Shown here in pieces: positions 1 through 9,467 of a stretch of DNA of 64,000 nucleotides. The stretch is from the NCBI GenBank assembly GCA_948470605.1, contig CAOKPI010000004.1, positions 23,159 to 87,158 on the forward strand, written 5' to 3'. This DNA comes from an uncultured Clostridium sp. (GTDB lineage: Bacteria; Bacillota; Clostridia; TANB77; CAG-508). Numbering within the stretch: the stretch's first letter is position 1; every line of letters starts with the position of its first letter. The translations under genes were made by a program, and so were the position numbers. The notes beneath the pieces are model-generated. The model did not search any database. It worked only from the letters and a program-made list of their open reading frames with translations, and had not been told where the DNA came from.

Positions 1-754
1 CTTGCACTCCTTCAATATCTTTTCCAATATTCACTAATCCGTCATGGTCTCCTGATTCTGCATTAACTTCTCGTTCATCTTGAGATGTCATATAACTAAA
101 AGAAACTTTTCCATCTTCTAGCAATTCCATTCTATCGATTACTCTTTTGGTTAATTCAAAATTTGCTTTTGTCTTGGTTCCCATTGTTCTTTTATAAATA
201 TCGGGAATATCTACCCCTACTCGAATCAATTCAGCTGTATATTCAAAAGTATCTGGTGTAATGCCACTATAACGAAAACCACCTGTATCTGTGATAATTC
301 CTGTCATAATACAAGTTCCTATTTCTTTTGTGATTGTAACACCAAAATATTCTGCCATACTGATTAATATTTCACAACAAGCTGGTGATGCTGGATTGAC
401 ATAGTTTAAATCTCCATACATATTATTACTTCCATGATGGTCAATTACAATTGTCTTTTGAGCATTTTCAAAATACTCATTTTTTGCCAATCTCTTTAAA
501 TTACCACAATCTACTAATATGGCCAAATCATATTTCTTTCTTTCAGAGTCCATTTTAATGTCATTAGCTGATGGCAAAAATTGAAACATTCTTGGATATT
601 CTGGAATGATGACATCTGATTGCTTATTTAGTTCTTGTAACATTAATTTCATAGCTAAGCTACTCCCCATAGCATCTCCATCTGGTGACTCATGGGTTAA
701 AATAACGATACTTTCTGCTTTTTTTATTTCTTCTAAAATTTCATCTAAAGTCAT
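1..754 (-). CDS. nrnA: DHH-family bifunctional oligoribonuclease/PAP phosphatase NrnA, C-terminus beyond window
   Basis: Degrades short RNA oligonucleotides and dephosphorylates 3'-phosphoadenosine 5'-phosphate in the cytoplasm. The open frame begins at an ATG at 754 preceded by AGGAGGAAAG and runs off the window edge at about 250 residues. The N-terminal metal-binding stretch THESPDGDAMGSS and the later VIDHHGSNN (DHH motif) are clear, so the DHH catalytic domain is present; most of the DHHA1 substrate domain is missing because of the edge. It is the promoter-distal gene of the rbfA-infB-nusA-rimP cluster, a usual position for nrnA in Firmicutes. No internal frameshift or in-frame CGG is visible in this part. 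Confidence 0.9.
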   Translation of the reverse strand, partial: MTLDEILEEIKKAESIVILTHESPDGDAMGSSLAMKLMLQELNKQSDVIIPEYPRMFQFLPSANDIKMDSERKKYDLAILVDCGNLKRLAKNEYFENAQKTIVIDHHGSNNMYGDLNYVNPASPACCEILISMAEYFGVTITKEIGTCIMTGIITDTGGFRYSGITPDTFEYTAELIRVGVDIPDIYKRTMGTKTKANFELTKRVIDRMELLEDGKVSFSYMTSQDEREVNAESGDHDGLVNIGKDIEGVQ

Positions 755-792
755 TTTCTTTCCTCCTAATTTATTTCATTCGTTATGAAAAA

Positions 793-953
793 GTTAATAT
801 CATTTTTAAAATGCATATTGAAAGTAATTGAATTAGAAATTCTTTATTAATTTTATGGAAAGTGTTCAAGCCTGTCTTGGAAGGGAGCCATAAAATTGAT
901 TTAGAATTTCTATGATAATTAGCTTGAATGAGCATTTTAAAAATTATATTAAC
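793..953. repeat. Long imperfect palindrome between nrnA and rbfA
   Basis: The arms GTTAATATMATTTTTAAAATGC pair end to end, then further arms (AGAAATTC, TTATTAATTTTATGG against CAATTTTATGG) continue inward to a loop around 860-890. The DNA or RNA could fold into a hairpin about 160 nt long. No coding frame is supported. It resembles the other long palindromes at 1363, 22547 and 30181 in size and in lying between co-directional genes. Confidence 0.75.
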
Positions 954-977
954 TGATTTTAAAATTACGAATTGAAA

Positions 978-1346
978 TTAATCCTCTTTCTTAGGCATAA
1001 TCTCCTTCAATATCGTATCTATCTTTGCCCCATATTCCAATGAATCATCCAACTCAAAAACTAACTCTGGTGTATTTCTCAAATTGACTCTTTTCGCTAA
1101 TTCGCTTCTAATAAAACCAGATGATTTTTTAAGTCCTGCTAACGTATCTTTTAAGTTCTTTGCATTTAATATACTAACATATACTCTAGCATATTTAAGG
1201 TCATTACTAACTTTTACTTTTGTCACACTAATTAAACCTGTCACATTCGGATTTTTTAGCTCATAACCAATAATTTGACTCAGCTCTTTTCTATATTCTT
1301 CTTCAATACGACCTAATCTTGCTTGGTTCTCTGGCATTTTATTCAC
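978..1346 (-). CDS. rbfA: 30S ribosome-binding factor A
   Basis: Cold-shock and 16S maturation factor that binds the 30S subunit during late assembly. The 122-residue length is normal for the family. The N-terminus (ARLGRIEEEYRKELSQII) and the KH-fold features, including the VTKVKVSNDLKYARVYVS stretch near residues 40-60, are typical; the protein ends in an acidic tail after YGAKIDTIL. It sits between infB and nrnA in the classic order. An ATG follows GGAGA with good spacing. The 140 bp between infB and this gene hold a strong palindrome, which may affect cotranscription. Confidence 0.95.
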   Translation of the reverse strand: MNKMPENQARLGRIEEEYRKELSQIIGYELKNPNVTGLISVTKVKVSNDLKYARVYVSILNAKNLKDTLAGLKKSSGFIRSELAKRVNLRNTPELVFELDDSLEYGAKIDTILKEIMPKKED

Positions 1347-1362
1347 TCTCCTTTTCTAAAAA

Positions 1363-1480
1363 ACGAAGCAAAAGTAGTATATTGCACCTTTTTGTCATGA
1401 ATGGCAAGCTGAAGGTGTACGTAAGTACATCGAAGTTTGCAATTCATGGCGAAAATGCGCAAGATGCTGCTTTTCATTCG
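1363..1480. repeat. Near-perfect long palindrome between infB and rbfA
   Basis: Sequence from CGAAGCAAAAGTAGTAT to the reverse-complementary ATGCTGCTTTTCATTCG end forms one hairpin of about 118 nt with an apex GGTGTACGTAAGTACATCG. The apex closely matches that of the palindrome at 30181-30354 (GGCGTACGATGGTACGTTG). It begins only 8 bp beyond the infB stop codon, so it may also be an mRNA-processing or attenuation element. Confidence 0.8.
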
Positions 1481-1487
1481 TTTTAAC

Positions 1488-4346
1488 CTATCTAGAAATT
1501 TCCTCCATAACATACACCTCAATCGTATCGCCTTCTTTGATATCGTTGTAATCCTCAATCTGCATACCACACTCAAAGCCTTTGCCGACTTCTTTCACCT
1601 CGTCCTTAAATCTCTTCAAAGTTGCTAAATGTCCATCATGAATAACCACATTCTCACGAATCACTCTCACGCCTGCATTTCTCTCTACTTTTCCGCTTAA
1701 AACGTAGCCACCTGCAATGGTTCCAACATTAGAAATTCTAAAGGTTTGTCTTACTTCCACATTTCCAATTACTTTTTCTTCAAATTCTGGGTCTAGCATT
1801 CCTTTCATAGCAGCTTCTACATCTTCAATAGCTTGGTAAATAATAGAATATTGTTTAATTTCTACTTCATCTTTTTCTGCCATTTCTTTTGCCATATTGT
1901 CTGGTCTTACATTAAAGGCAATGATAATAGCATTCGATACTTTAGCAAGGGTAACATCTGATTGATTAACAGCCCCTGCTGCTGCATGAATTACTTTGAC
2001 TCTAACTTCTTCATTGGCTAGTTTTTCTAAGGATTGTTTTACTGCTTCTACAGAACCTTGTACATCTGCTTTAACAATTAAGTTTAATACTTTTAGATTT
2101 CCTTCTTCCATTTGGCTAAATAAGTTATCTAAAGTTACTTTTGTTGTAGCATTCATAGCTTTTTCTCTTTCTTGACGTTTTCTTTTTTCAATTAAATGTT
2201 TTGCCATTTTTTCATTCTTAACCTCATAGAAAGTATCTCCTGCTGATGGTACTTCTGTTAGTCCCATAATTTCTACTGGTGTAGAAGGTCCAGCTGCTTT
2301 TACATTCTTACCTTTGTCATCTTTCATGGCTCTGATTCTACCAATGGAAGAACCTACTACAATGGTATCTCCCACATCTAGCGTTCCTCTTTGTACTAAC
2401 ATCGTAGCAATCGCACCTTTTGCTTTGTCTAGTCTTGCTTCGATGACTGTTCCTTTGGATTGTTTATTTGGATTTGCTTTTAATTCTAATACATCGGCTT
2501 CTAATAATACCATTTCTAATAATTGGTCAATATTTTCATTTTTCTTAGCAGAGATTGGCACAAAAATAGTGTCTCCTCCCCATTCTTCTGGTACCAATTC
2601 ATAGGCCATTAATTCTTGTTTTACTTTATCCATATTGGCATCTGGTAAATCCATTTTATTGACTGCTACAATAATTGGTATTTCTGCTGATTTAGCATGA
2701 TTAATGGCTTCTATGGTTTGTGGTTTTACCCCATCATTAGCAGCCACGACTAAAATAGCAATATCGGTAATTTGAGCACCTCTTGCTCTCATGGCTGTAA
2801 ATGCTTCATGTCCTGGTGTATCTAAGAAAGTAATTTCTCTGTCTTTTACTTTTACTTTATACGCACCAATGGCTTGGGTAATACCTCCTGCTTCTCCTTC
2901 AATTACATTGGTTTTTCTTACCGCATCCAAAAGTGAAGTTTTTCCATGGTCTACGTGTCCCATAACAACAATAACTGGTGGTCTTGTCTCTAAGTCTTCT
3001 GCTCTGTCTTCTGAATCATCAAATAAAATATCCTCTTCTGTTACCGTTTCTTTTTTCGTAGCATTGATTCCAAATTCTTGTGCAATCAGATAAGCTGTAT
3101 CAAAATCAACTTCATTATTGATAGATGCCATGATTCCATAACCTAATAATTTTTTGATAACTTCTGCTGTTGTTTTTTTCATTTCAGCTGCAAAGTCTTT
3201 TACTGTAATGGTTTCTGGAATCTCAATATCCGTTAATTTGAATATTTTTTGTTTAGTTCTTTCTTCTTGATTTTTGTTGTTTCTCTTCTTGCCTCTTCTT
3301 CCACGCTCTGTTGTTAAATCATAGTAATCTAACATACCGCCATCTTGGTCATCAAACATATTGGATAAACGATTGGTTTGTTTTAGATTTTTTAATTTAC
3401 CTTCATCAAAATCATTTCCTGCATTATTTCTTCTGGTTTTAGATTTCTTATTGGTTCTATTTTCATCAAATTTATTACTTCTTTGTTTGTCTTGCCCTCT
3501 GTTGTATTCTCTTACAGTTTCTTTCTCTCCTGTCTCTACCGCCATAATATTTTTGATGTTTTTCTCAATTCCCTTTTCATCTAATGGTCTTCTTCCATAT
3601 CTTTCCCCATTATTTCTATTATTATTAAATCTATTATTACCATTGTTATTATAATTTCCTCTATTATCATTATGGTTTCTGTTAAAATTATTATTTCTGT
3701 AATTGTTATTTGGGTTGTTTTGATTTCTATTTCTATTATTATAGTTATTATTTCTATTGTCTCTATTTTGATTAAATGGTCTATCTGTATTTCTGGTTTT
3801 AGGGGCTTCCTTTGTTTGTACTCTTTGTGTTACTGGCTCTTGTTTCTTTTCTACGTTCGTTTTAACAGGTTCTACTTTTGGTTGTACCTCTTCTTTAACT
3901 GGCTCCTCCTGTTTTGGTTCTTCTTTTTTAAGGCCAAATAATTCACTAACCGTCATTGGTTTATTTGGTTTATTACGATAAACGATATTATAATCTTTGT
4001 TTTGTCTTCTTTCTACAAAACCAACATTATTTTTCTTCCCTTCTTTTTTCACTATTTCTGTTTTCTTTTCTGGTTCTTCTTGTGCTATAATAACTTCTCT
4101 TCTAATGATAACAGGTGCTTTTTCTTCTTTTTTCACATCTTTTTCTTTTTTCACGTTTTTATCCTTTTCTTCCTTCTTTTTTCCATCTTTTTTTGTCAAT
4201 GCACTTTCTATTTTCTTTGCTTCATCTTCCCCTACTGCACTTAAATGACTTTTTACGTCTATCTTTAATTTAGTTGCTACATCTAATATTTCTTTACTGG
4301 CTAAGCCTAATTTCTTTGCAATTTCATGTATTTTAATCTTACCCAA
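1488..4346 (-). CDS. infB: Translation initiation factor IF-2
   Basis: GTPase that positions initiator fMet-tRNA on the 30S subunit. I place the start at TTG 4346 (protein begins [13 protein letters not shown]) because GGGGGTGA lies just upstream and this matches the family N-terminus. An ATG at 4361 is in the same frame, but it would bury the ribosome binding site. The predicted protein is about 952 residues: N-terminal IF2N helix; Lys/Glu-rich linker; an extreme Asn/Arg-rich segment at about residues 195-255; a second IF2N domain at about 375-430; a GTPase domain with GHVDHGKTS (about residue 463), DTPGHEAF and NKMD; then domains II-IV. It overlaps the L7Ae-like gene by 8 bp. I found no in-frame CGG. 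Confidence 0.97.
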   Translation of the reverse strand: MGKIKIHEIAKKLGLASKEILDVATKLKIDVKSHLSAVGEDEAKKIESALTKKDGKKKEEKDKNVKKEKDVKKEEKAPVIIRREVIIAQEEPEKKTEIVKKEGKKNNVGFVERRQNKDYNIVYRNKPNKPMTVSELFGLKKEEPKQEEPVKEEVQPKVEPVKTNVEKKQEPVTQRVQTKEAPKTRNTDRPFNQNRDNRNNNYNNRNRNQNNPNNNYRNNNFNRNHNDNRGNYNNNGNNRFNNNRNNGERYGRRPLDEKGIEKNIKNIMAVETGEKETVREYNRGQDKQRSNKFDENRTNKKSKTRRNNAGNDFDEGKLKNLKQTNRLSNMFDDQDGGMLDYYDLTTERGRRGKKRNNKNQEERTKQKIFKLTDIEIPETITVKDFAAEMKKTTAEVIKKLLGYGIMASINNEVDFDTAYLIAQEFGINATKKETVTEEDILFDDSEDRAEDLETRPPVIVVMGHVDHGKTSLLDAVRKTNVIEGEAGGITQAIGAYKVKVKDREITFLDTPGHEAFTAMRARGAQITDIAILVVAANDGVKPQTIEAINHAKSAEIPIIVAVNKMDLPDANMDKVKQELMAYELVPEEWGGDTIFVPISAKKNENIDQLLEMVLLEADVLELKANPNKQSKGTVIEARLDKAKGAIATMLVQRGTLDVGDTIVVGSSIGRIRAMKDDKGKNVKAAGPSTPVEIMGLTEVPSAGDTFYEVKNEKMAKHLIEKRKRQEREKAMNATTKVTLDNLFSQMEEGNLKVLNLIVKADVQGSVEAVKQSLEKLANEEVRVKVIHAAAGAVNQSDVTLAKVSNAIIIAFNVRPDNMAKEMAEKDEVEIKQYSIIYQAIEDVEAAMKGMLDPEFEEKVIGNVEVRQTFRISNVGTIAGGYVLSGKVERNAGVRVIRENVVIHDGHLATLKRFKDEVKEVGKGFECGMQIEDYNDIKEGDTIEVYVMEEISR

Positions 4347-4659
4347 TAAGTTCACCCCCATTATTTATTTTTTGTATTTCGCTTGCTAAATGACTATCTT
4401 CTATTCCAATAATTGCTTTATTGGACTTTCCAATGGCTTTGCTCAAAATTTCAATCTCCCCTTCTATGATAATTGGTATCTCATATTCGTAACTTATGTT
4501 TCTAAATTTGTCTTTGGTTCTATCAGATGCATCCTTTGCTACTATGATTAAGTAAACTTTTTTCTTTTTGATTTGTAACGCCACACTATCTGCTCCAAAA
4601 CAAACTTTTCTAGCTCTTGCTGCTAACCCCATTAAACCTAATATTTTATTATCAATCAA
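4339..4659 (-). CDS. L7Ae/L30e-family ribosomal-type RNA-binding protein (YlxQ-like)
   Basis: A 106-residue protein of the L7Ae/YbxF/YlxQ family, which binds kink-turn RNA. The core [24 protein letters not shown] and [19 protein letters not shown] is characteristic. It lies between ylxR and infB as in Bacillus and clostridia, with an 8-bp overlap at each end (ylxR upstream, the infB TTG start downstream), so translational coupling is likely. Its RNA target cannot be told from sequence. Confidence 0.9.
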   Translation of the reverse strand: MIDNKILGLMGLAARARKVCFGADSVALQIKKKKVYLIIVAKDASDRTKDKFRNISYEYEIPIIIEGEIEILSKAIGKSNKAIIGIEDSHLASEIQKINNGGELIG

Positions 4660-4912
4660 GAATCACACCTCTTAAATTTTCATAAATTTCTTCTGATATT
4701 TTACTATCTAATATTTTTTCTAATCTTTTGGATTTGATGACTTTTTCTAAGCATTGTATATCATCACATAAGTAAGCACCTCTACCTTCTTGTTTTCCCG
4801 TTCTATCAATACTGATTTCATTTTCTTTATTTTTTACAATTCGAATCAATTCTTTTTTATCCTTTTTGCTATTACATCCCATACAAGTTCTCTGTGGTTG
4901 ATTTTTTATCAT
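4652..4912 (-). CDS. ylxR: YlxR-family RNA-binding protein (DUF448, RnpM)
   Basis: An 86-residue protein of the YlxR/RnpM family, reported to bind nucleic acid, including RNase P RNA. The signature QRTCMGCNSKKDKKELIRIVK at the start and GRGAYLCDD in the middle are diagnostic. It sits in the nusA-ylxR-L7Ae-infB order and overlaps the next gene by 8 bp. An ATG start is preceded by a weak GGAAT-type site about 70 bp downstream of nusA. Confidence 0.93.
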   Translation of the reverse strand: MIKNQPQRTCMGCNSKKDKKELIRIVKNKENEISIDRTGKQEGRGAYLCDDIQCLEKVIKSKRLEKILDSKISEEIYENLRGVILD

Positions 4913-4983
4913 TTTTATTCCTTTCTTCGCTTGGAATTCAAGCGATGTGTCCTTCCTTTTATTGTATGTCTATATTATTTCGC

Positions 4984-6135
4984 TTATTCTTCGTTCTCTG
5001 GTTGTGCTTCTTCTACAATTTCATTTACTGGTTCTTCTAATGTTTCTTCTACTTCTTGATTTTGTGCATTCATTAACATTTCTCTAAATTGTGTTTCTGA
5101 CTTAATATCTATTTTCCAATTTGTCAATCTAGCTGCTAATCTTGCATTTTGTCCTGATTTTCCAATGGCTAATGATAATTGGTCATCTGGAACAATGACT
5201 TGAGCAAATTTTTCCTCTTCCTTAATATCCACTGCCAATATTTGAGCTGGAAGTAAAGCAGAAGCAATATAAATAGATGGGTCTTCATTCCATTCAATAA
5301 CATCAATTTTTTCTCCATTTAATTCATTGATTACATTTTGAATTCTAACTCCCTTTTGTCCAACACAAGAACCCACTGGGTCAATATTAGGGTCTGGCGA
5401 ATATACCGCTACTTTGCTTCTATATCCTGGGTCTCTGGAAACACTCTTGATTTCGATTACTCCCTCATAAATTTCTGGTATTTCGAATTCTAATAATTTT
5501 CTTACAAAATCAGGATGACTTCTAGATACAATTACTTGTGGTGCGCCTTTTGCACCTTTTTCCACTTCTAATACATATCCTTTTACTTTATCATTGACAT
5601 GATAATGCTCGGTTGGAATCTGCTCTTTAGATGGCATAACCCCTTCTAACTTTCCTAAATCCATAACCACAATATTGTGGTCTGCTTTTTGAACTAAACC
5701 TGATACAATTTCTCCTTTTCTATCGTTAAATTCTGTATAAATAATTTCTCTTTCTGCTTCTCTTAATTTTTGAATGATAACTTGCTTTGCTGTCTGTGCT
5801 GCAATTCTACCAAAATCTCTTGGCACAATTTCTATTTCAACCATATCTCCTTCTTTATAATCTGGATTGATTTTTTGTGCTTCCTTCACATTAATTTGCA
5901 CATCTTTGTCAGTTACCCTTTTCATTACTTTTTTTAAGGAATATACATGAGTAGCACCTGTTTTTTGATCCATTTGTACTTTTACATTTTCTAATGACTC
6001 AAAGTTTCTCTTATACGCTGTTACTAATGCTGTTTCGATGGATTCTAATAAATACTCCTTCTGAATTCCCTTTTCCTTTTCTAATTCCTCCAATGCTAAA
6101 ATTAATTCTTTGTTGTCAATTGCTTGCTCCTTCAT
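4984..6135 (-). CDS. nusA: Transcription termination/antitermination factor NusA
   Basis: Binds RNA polymerase and nascent RNA and controls pausing and termination. The 383 residues show the N-terminal polymerase-binding domain, an S1 domain (GEIVSGLVQKADHNIVVMDLG, about residues 135-155) and two KH domains (DPVGSCVGQKGVRIQNV, about 250; LSLAIGKSGQNARLAA, about 320). The C-terminus is an acidic Glu-rich tail without the enterobacterial repeats, as usual in Firmicutes. It follows rimP by 24 bp, so rimP-nusA are probably cotranscribed. Confidence 0.96.
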   Translation of the reverse strand: MKEQAIDNKELILALEELEKEKGIQKEYLLESIETALVTAYKRNFESLENVKVQMDQKTGATHVYSLKKVMKRVTDKDVQINVKEAQKINPDYKEGDMVEIEIVPRDFGRIAAQTAKQVIIQKLREAEREIIYTEFNDRKGEIVSGLVQKADHNIVVMDLGKLEGVMPSKEQIPTEHYHVNDKVKGYVLEVEKGAKGAPQVIVSRSHPDFVRKLLEFEIPEIYEGVIEIKSVSRDPGYRSKVAVYSPDPNIDPVGSCVGQKGVRIQNVINELNGEKIDVIEWNEDPSIYIASALLPAQILAVDIKEEEKFAQVIVPDDQLSLAIGKSGQNARLAARLTNWKIDIKSETQFREMLMNAQNQEVEETLEEPVNEIVEEAQPENEE

Positions 6136-6159
6136 TTTTTAATCACTTTCCTTTCCTTT

Positions 6160-6619
6160 TTACCAATGATAAATTGTCTTTATTTGTGCTATATTTTTAC
6201 GTTCGATTTCTATTTCTTCTGCTTCACTTTCTATGGTTAATATTTCTTCTTTCCATCCTAACAGGATTCCTTGATATTCTTTTTTTCCGTCTTTCATCTT
6301 TTTTGAATAATTTAACTTGAATCTCTTTCCCTATATTTTGTTCGATATGCTTATTTTTTCTTAGTACTCTTTCAATGCCAGGTGAAGATACTTCCAGAAA
6401 GTATTGTTCTTTGATATAATCTGCTTCATCTAATAAATCATTAATCACATTATTTACTTTTTCGCAATCCTCTAAATCAATTCCTTCTGGTTTGTCTATC
6501 AGTATTCGTAAAAAATAATTTTTACCTTCTTTCGCATATTCTACATCATATAAATCATATTCCATTTTTTCAATGGTTGGCTTGATTAAAGCCTCTACTC
6601 TTTCTTCTATACTTGCCAA
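6160..6619 (-). CDS. rimP: Ribosome maturation factor RimP, interrupted by a +1 shift at CGG
   Basis: Needed for 30S maturation. The start chosen is TTG 6619 after AAGGAGGA; upstream in-frame codons fall in a repeat. The N-terminal domain (VEALIKPTIEKMEYDLYDVEY, LRILIDKPEGI, FLEVSSPGIERVLRK) is normal. In frame, the zero-frame codon at 6289-6287 is CGG (context AGA CGG AAA) and translation would continue as RKKRISRNP. Skipping the C at 6289 gives GGA and restores GKKEYQGILLGW and a C-terminal SH3-like domain ending at 6160. The restored length is about 152 residues, normal for RimP. A one-base change elsewhere in the preceding A6 run could also restore the frame, but the CGG position matches 13 other sites. 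Confidence 0.92.
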
Positions 6620-6643
6620 ATCTTCCTCCTTTATTAGGAGCTT

Positions 6644-6752
6644 GGGACATGGGGACGTAAATAATGTCCCTATCTCCAAATTATTTAATTTGTTTATTTA
6701 TGCTTAATTGGATTATAGGGACATTATCTACGTCCCCATGTCCCATGTCCCA
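6644..6752. repeat. REP-like palindrome, family A copy 1
   Basis: Begins GGGACATGGGGACGTAAATAATGTCCC and ends with the reverse complement ATTATCTACGTCCCCATGTCCC, with an AT-rich loop of about 45 bp. Near-identical ends occur at 28386 and 34570. It lies directly upstream of the rimP start, so the nearby transcripts carry a large stem-loop. Confidence 0.88.
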
Positions 6753-6864
6753 ATCATTTCCCAAAAATCAAGAGTGGGATTTGTTCCCACTCTTGCTGTA
6801 TTTTATGTTTCTTGTACTATTATACCCATTTTTTGGTATAAATGCAAGCCTTTTTTCATATTTT

Positions 6865-8133
6865 TTAAACTTTTTCTAATATTTCCACTGTTTCTTCTGT
6901 TTCTCCAACATCACCAATCTTAATATCTCTAACATGATTGATTTTTTCCCAAGTTGTTTCTCTTTTAAATAAACATTTAAAATTAATTACTAACCAAGAC
7001 CCCATAAATAATGGATAACATACTAATCCTTTTAACATTGGCTTAATTGGTCGTCTATCTAATAACATAACAATTACTGCTGTTCCAATTGGTAGTAAAA
7101 AGGTTGGTACTAAATATCTTAATATATTAATCATTAATTCTAGTTCTGTCATTCCATTTCCTGCATACATTAAAAAATTAGTTCCTAATAATACTAATGT
7201 AATAATAAACATTGGTATACTACCTACAATATATAATAATCCATCAAAATTCATCATCGTTTTATTTTCTTGTGCTGCTACTGCTAATTGTTTGGTATAT
7301 TCCTTAATACATTGCATATGTCCTACTGTCCATCTGCTTCTTTGTGACCAACTTTGTTTAAATCCTACTGGTTGCTCATCATAAACGACAGCATCCGTTG
7401 CCCAACCTAATCTTTTTCCTTTGATAATTCTTTTTAAAGAAAATTCAATGTCTTCTGTTAAAGTAACTGTTTTTAATCCGCCCTCTGGCTTGATAACATC
7501 GAATCTTACCATAAATCCTGTACCATTTAACAATGGTGATAAACCTAAATTATATCTTGCTAAATGATAAAATCTGTGCATGGTCCAATAAAAGATAGCA
7601 TATCCTGCTGTTATCCAACTATCAGTAGGATTTTTAATGTCTCTATAACCTTGTACAACATCTTCTCCTTGACATAATTTTTTATTCATATTCTTAATAA
7701 AATCTGGGTCTACAATGTTATCTGCATCAAATACAAAAAACGCATCATAAGGGGCATTTTCTTCTATTTTTTGTTGTAAAAACCAATCTAAAGCATGCCC
7801 TTTTGTTTTTTTGCTTGCATGATATCTTTCATATACAATAGCTCCTGCTTCTCTAGCTACTTGTGCTGTGTTATCTGTACAATTATCTGCAATCACATAA
7901 ATATCGTATAATTCTTTGTTATAATTTTGCTTTTTTAAGCTTTCTACTAGATTCCCTACGACTGTTTCTTCATTATGTGCTGGTATAATTGCCATAAATC
8001 TATGGTCTTTGTTTATTTTTAGCGGTTTATCTTTTATTTTTACTAAAGAACATAAACTTACCATGATTTGGTATAACCAAAATATCGTTATGGTCCATAC
8101 AAGCGCTTCTCTTAGTATATATAAATAATCCAT
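6865..8133 (-). CDS. Membrane glycosyltransferase family 2
   Basis: A 422-residue polytopic GT2 enzyme. An N-terminal membrane segment (TITIFWLYQIMVSLCSL) is followed by a GT-A catalytic domain with FMAIIPAHNEE, ADNCTDNT, FVFDADN, TLTEDIEFS and the QRSRW motif (about residues 265-270). At least three C-terminal membrane helices follow. This layout is that of processive or polysaccharide-type GT2 synthases; the sugar substrate cannot be told. It is monocistronic by spacing, with about 110 bp to the REP element downstream and 200 bp to hemW upstream. Confidence 0.88.
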   Translation of the reverse strand: MDYLYILREALVWTITIFWLYQIMVSLCSLVKIKDKPLKINKDHRFMAIIPAHNEETVVGNLVESLKKQNYNKELYDIYVIADNCTDNTAQVAREAGAIVYERYHASKKTKGHALDWFLQQKIEENAPYDAFFVFDADNIVDPDFIKNMNKKLCQGEDVVQGYRDIKNPTDSWITAGYAIFYWTMHRFYHLARYNLGLSPLLNGTGFMVRFDVIKPEGGLKTVTLTEDIEFSLKRIIKGKRLGWATDAVVYDEQPVGFKQSWSQRSRWTVGHMQCIKEYTKQLAVAAQENKTMMNFDGLLYIVGSIPMFIITLVLLGTNFLMYAGNGMTELELMINILRYLVPTFLLPIGTAVIVMLLDRRPIKPMLKGLVCYPLFMGSWLVINFKCLFKRETTWEKINHVRDIKIGDVGETEETVEILEKV

Positions 8134-8333
8134 TTTTTTACCTCTCTTTTTAATATTATTTTTATAATAATATTATGCTACATCTACTATTATACTATTA
8201 TAGTTAAAATTATGCAATGTTTTTTGAAAAATTTAATCTTTTTTTAATAACTATACAAAGCTATAAATTTTTACCAGCAAAGGATTCTATGTTTTTATGA
8301 TATAACAAATCTGTTATGTAGTTACATCTAATT

Positions 8334-9467
8334 TTAAACAAATTCTTCCCACACTAAATTAGCTACATCCATTCCTTTATTAGTCAATCGAATCCAATCG
8401 CCATCCACTACTAGCAAATCTTGCTTTACCAATTTTTCTATCTCTTCTCGAAACAAAAAAATGGGATTTTCCACAAACTTTTCTTTAAATTTTTGAATAC
8501 TCACTCCTTCTATTTTTCGTAATCCTAATAACATATACTCTTTTTTCTGTTCTTCTAGAGTTTGCTTTTCTTGAATGGTTTTATCCCTAAAACTCCAAAC
8601 TCCCGCTTCGGTAAAAGCAGAATTAGAATAGCGAATGCCATTTAGATAAGAATGAGCTGTGGCTCCTAATCCGATATATTCCTTTTGTTCCCAACAATTC
8701 CAGTTATGTTTAGATTCTTTCCCTTTTTTAGCAAAATTAGATATTTCATAATGCTTGTATCCATTTAATTCTAATGTATTTTTCACATACCAGTACATCT
8801 GTCTTTCTAGCTTTTCCTCTGGCAATTGTAATTCTCCTGTCGTAATCATTTTTTCCATTTTGGTATTCTCTTCTACAATTAGCGAATACACACTCACATG
8901 ACTCGGATTCAATTTCTGGATTTCTTCTAATGTTTTCTTAATATCTTGAATGGTTTGATTCGGTAATCCTATCATAAGGTCTATGTTAACATTTTCAAAA
9001 CCTATTTCTTTTACGAATTGATAAGCTTCTAGAAATTCTGCATAACTATGAATTCTTCCTATCTGTTTTAGCAGGATATCATTGGTGCTTTGCAAACCAA
9101 TACTAATTCGATTGATACCTGATTTCTTGTATGGTTCTAATTTTTCTCTAGTAACCGTTCCTGGATTGATTTCTATCGTAATTTCTATGTCCTCAAATTT
9201 GGTTTCGTTGTTTTTTAATTTTGTTTTTAGCTTTTCTAATAATTGTCCAATATATTTTTCATGAATAAAAGAAGGCGTTCCTCCCCCTATATAAATGGTT
9301 GTAACATCATAATTAGTGATATCATACTGTTCCATTTCTTCGCTTACTTCTTGTATGTAGTTCTCCACTTGACCACATTGGTCTGTATAAGATACAAAGT
9401 CACAATAATAACATTTACTTTTACAAAATGGAATATGGATATAAATCCCTAACTCTTTATTTTTCAT
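8334..9467 (-). CDS. hemW: Radical SAM heme chaperone / coproporphyrinogen III oxidase-like HemW
   Basis: A 377-residue radical SAM protein. The iron-sulfur motif HIPFCKSKCYYCDF (CxxxCxxC plus the extra Cys typical of HemW) is at residues 11-24, followed by YIGGGTPSF and IEINPGT. The C-terminal HemW domain ends in LTNKGMDVANLVWEEF. HemW inserts heme into target proteins and is often misannotated as HemN. It overlaps the end of whiA by 11 bp, so the two are coupled. Confidence 0.93.
   Translation of the reverse strand: MKNKELGIYIHIPFCKSKCYYCDFVSYTDQCGQVENYIQEVSEEMEQYDITNYDVTTIYIGGGTPSFIHEKYIGQLLEKLKTKLKNNETKFEDIEITIEINPGTVTREKLEPYKKSGINRISIGLQSTNDILLKQIGRIHSYAEFLEAYQFVKEIGFENVNIDLMIGLPNQTIQDIKKTLEEIQKLNPSHVSVYSLIVEENTKMEKMITTGELQLPEEKLERQMYWYVKNTLELNGYKHYEISNFAKKGKESKHNWNCWEQKEYIGLGATAHSYLNGIRYSNSAFTEAGVWSFRDKTIQEKQTLEEQKKEYMLLGLRKIEGVSIQKFKEKFVENPIFLFREEIEKLVKQDLLVVDGDWIRLTNKGMDVANLVWEEFV

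Noticed and set aside
1343-1576. 77-codon minus-strand ORF across the infB end and the palindrome
   Set aside because: It is out of frame with infB, consists largely of the palindrome, and has no family features.
2314-4248. Several plus-strand ORFs opposite infB
   Set aside because: Shadows of the AT-rich infB coding strand; they lack ribosome binding sites and family signals.
6284-6300. RimP break as an A-homopolymer error upstream of CGG
   Set aside because: Removing one A of the A6 run would also restore the frame, but the CGG skip gives an equally good sequence and matches the other 13 sites, so it is preferred.
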